From an uncultured Clostridium sp. (GTDB lineage: Bacteria; Bacillota; Clostridia; TANB77; CAG-508): a DNA stretch of 5,988 nt. The stretch spans positions 1 to 5,988 of the forward strand of contig CAMGAZ010000097.1 in assembly GCA_946008205.1 (NCBI GenBank), written 5' to 3'. Positions 4,853-5,988 of the stretch are shown piece by piece; position 1 is the first letter of the stretch, and the number at the start of each line of letters is the position of its first letter. Position numbers and translations under genes: made by a program. A model generated the notes under the pieces. The model did no database searches and was not told the origin of the DNA. It worked only from the letters and a program-made list of their open reading frames with translations.

Positions 4853-5866
4853 ATGGCGAATAAAATGCCTATTGGACAATTTGTGGCTGAACTCGAAGCG
4901 GCATTAAATAGAAAAGACGGATATATCATGGGCTCTAAGGGACAAGATCCAAAGAAATGGGCGAAAGATTCATGGTGGTTTACACAGTATTCTGGTAAAC
5001 AAAAAGAAAAAGCATTATATTGGAGAGAACACGCCAGTTTTGTCTGGGATTGTAATGGTATGGCAGAAGGTATTTATGAAAAGTGGTCTGGCGTAAATAT
5101 TAACACTAAGGCTAGATATAATTATGCTCAGTGGTGCGACCCCAAGGGTACTGGCATGATTCCAGCTTCTATGAGGGTTCCGGGTGCGGCAATATTCTGG
5201 GGAGATCGTGCTTCTAGTATCCATCATGTAGCATATCTTGACAAGCCAGTTGATACAAATAATCCATCTGGTGATTGGTACATAATTGAGGCCAGAGGCG
5301 TTATGTATGGAGTTGTGAAAACAAAGTTATATTCTAGAAAACCTAATTTTTGGGGACTAATGACAAAGTATTTTGATTACGGAGACACAGCTTCTACGCC
5401 AGTTCCAACACCAACTCCAACTACATGTAAACTTGGTGATCGCCTGCTTAAAAAAGGCTCAAAGGGCGATGATGTAAAGGAGCTTCAGACCAATCTTATT
5501 AAACTGGGGTATTCTTGTGGAAGTTGCGGAGCCGATGGAGACTTTGGATCTGGTACTTTGAACGCGGTAAAGGCATTCCAGAAAGACCATGGTTGTAGTG
5601 TGGATGGTCAGTATGGACCAAAATCTCATGCCGCTATGGTGGCTGCGCTTGAGAAGCTTTATGGCACAACTACACCTAGTACCAAGACAGTTACTATTAC
5701 GGGTGGTTCTGTAAATATTCGTAAAGGACCAGGCACGTCTTACGGTGTTTTTAAGGTTGCTCATAAGGGTGATAAATTTGAATGTATTGGTGAAAAATCT
5801 AACGGTTGGTTCCCAATCAAGGTTGATGGTGGGAACTACTGGGTTTCAGCGAAGTATGCTGAATAA
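4853..5866 (+). CDS. Endolysin: NlpC/P60-like peptidase + PG_binding_1 + C-terminal SH3 domain
   Basis: The 337-residue enzyme would cut peptidoglycan peptide bonds from inside the cell and release progeny phage. The ATG follows AAGGGGTGA (4838-4846). Residues 1-175 fit the NlpC/P60 papain-like fold: a Cys in DCNG (66-69, C67 the likely nucleophile), a His in SSIHHVAYLD (H125 the likely base, H124 adjacent), and a third polar residue, probably E146 in IIEARG, before GVV. A Pro-Thr linker follows (TPVPTPTPTT, 182-191). Residues 194-268 are a PG_binding_1 domain (GSKGDDVKELQTNLIKLGY; GADGDFGSGTLNAVKAFQ; DGQYGP), with cysteines 222, 225 and 248. Residues 278-337 are an SH3b-type wall-binding domain (SVNIRKGPGTSYG; FECIGEKSNGWFPI; YWVSAKYAE). 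There is no signal peptide, so export would need a holin, which is not evident here. The frame is undamaged. The presence of all three domains makes this the most certain call in the window; exact bond specificity is unknown. Confidence 0.93.
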   Translation: MANKMPIGQFVAELEAALNRKDGYIMGSKGQDPKKWAKDSWWFTQYSGKQKEKALYWREHASFVWDCNGMAEGIYEKWSGVNINTKARYNYAQWCDPKGTGMIPASMRVPGAAIFWGDRASSIHHVAYLDKPVDTNNPSGDWYIIEARGVMYGVVKTKLYSRKPNFWGLMTKYFDYGDTASTPVPTPTPTTCKLGDRLLKKGSKGDDVKELQTNLIKLGYSCGSCGADGDFGSGTLNAVKAFQKDHGCSVDGQYGPKSHAAMVAALEKLYGTTTPSTKTVTITGGSVNIRKGPGTSYGVFKVAHKGDKFECIGEKSNGWFPIKVDGGNYWVSAKYAE

Positions 5867-5902
5867 TTACATGGAGCAGTTTTAAAATTAAATTAATATT
5901 TT

Positions 5903-5943
5903 ATAGGGCTCTGTGTCTAAGGATACAGGGTCCTATTTTTTTT
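5903..5943 (+). terminator. Strong Rho-independent terminator after the lysis gene
   Basis: A 15-pair stem (5903-5917 with 5922-5936, three G-T wobbles, no bulge) encloses a four-base TAAG loop and runs straight into eight Ts (5936-5943). It lies 36 bases after the endolysin stop and should end the late transcript. The next gene therefore probably belongs to another transcription unit or relies on read-through. Confidence 0.9.
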
Positions 5944-5945
5944 AT

Positions 5946-5949
5946 GGAG
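5946..5949 (+). promoter_or_regulatory. Shine-Dalgarno deciding the start at 5958
   Basis: GGAG lies 8 bases before the ATG at 5958 and only 2 bases before an in-frame ATG at 5952. Spacing favours 5958, giving MKVLSLDQST. Confidence 0.55.
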
Positions 5950-5957
5950 TGATGTAT

Positions 5958-5988
5958 ATGAAAGTTTTATCGCTAGACCAAAGCACTC
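5958..5988 (+). CDS. Start of a possible RuvC-like Holliday junction resolvase (partial)
   Basis: Only ten residues are in the window: MKVLSLDQST. A short hydrophobic strand followed by 'LDQST' matches the first strand of RuvC-like and other RNase H-fold proteins, in which the Asp (here residue 7) is a metal-binding catalytic residue. Phage RuvC-like resolvases often begin this way and would process branched DNA before packaging. The same opening also fits actin-like ATPases or sugar kinases, which normally have 'IDxGT', so the call is tentative. It follows the strong terminator, so it is likely the first gene of a separate unit. Confidence 0.4.
   Translation, partial: MKVLSLDQST

Noticed and set aside
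5392..5434. Short CCAAC(T/A) repeat in the endolysin
   Set aside because: It encodes a normal Pro-Thr interdomain linker and needs no other explanation.
1..5988. CRISPR array, tRNA, insertion sequence, attachment site or diversity-generating retroelement
   Set aside because: No regularly spaced direct repeats, cloverleaf-like sequence, transposase, integrase or reverse transcriptase is visible in the window.

Overview
The window is a late (tail-fibre and lysis) segment of a tailed-phage or prophage genome. The host is most likely a low-GC gut Firmicute of the class Clostridia. The evidence is AT-rich DNA with AAGGAGG-type ribosome binding sites, compact gene packing all on the + strand, tail-fibre modules of the kind common in Clostridia prophages (the 'PDWNQNDP..DY' junction, 'GKGLSTND.TT..KNKL.GI', 'LPLTGGTLTGNLTVDG', 'GGTGAT'), and an NlpC/P60-like + PG_binding_1 + SH3 endolysin. 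This host assignment is inferred; no marker gene is present.

Layout. 1-443: a coiled-coil protein whose 5' end is unclear. 483-776: a small protein interrupted by two in-frame stops. 777-930: AT-rich spacer with an intrinsic terminator (858-889). 931-1194: a small Mtd-N-like tail protein. Its stop overlaps the start of a modular tail protein (1194-2007) that is broken by a frameshift near 1611 and a TAG at 1642. 2008-2089: spacer with a weak hairpin. 2090-4119: a long tail-fibre / receptor-binding gene (about 676 codons if repaired), broken by a TAA at 2843 and a one-base loss near 2876. 4136-4774: a second, intact tail-tip or adhesin-like protein. 4853-5866: an intact endolysin. 5903-5943: a strong terminator. 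5958-5988: first codons of a possible RuvC-like resolvase.

The genes form one functional block: proteins that display receptor-binding domains at the tail tip, followed by the wall hydrolase that releases progeny. No clear holin is visible; the 1-443 gene might be holin-associated but this cannot be shown here.

The most notable signal is the damage. Three consecutive tail-type genes carry in-frame stops and/or frameshifts, while the tail adhesin, endolysin and 931-1194 gene are clean. For the long fibre the damage can be shown from this sequence alone, because the broken stretch is a second copy of an intact 31-codon repeat in the same gene. The simplest reading is a decaying prophage or sequence error. 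Stop-codon recoding fits poorly, because TAA clearly terminates intact genes here. I see no convincing new defence, RNA or mobile system in this window.
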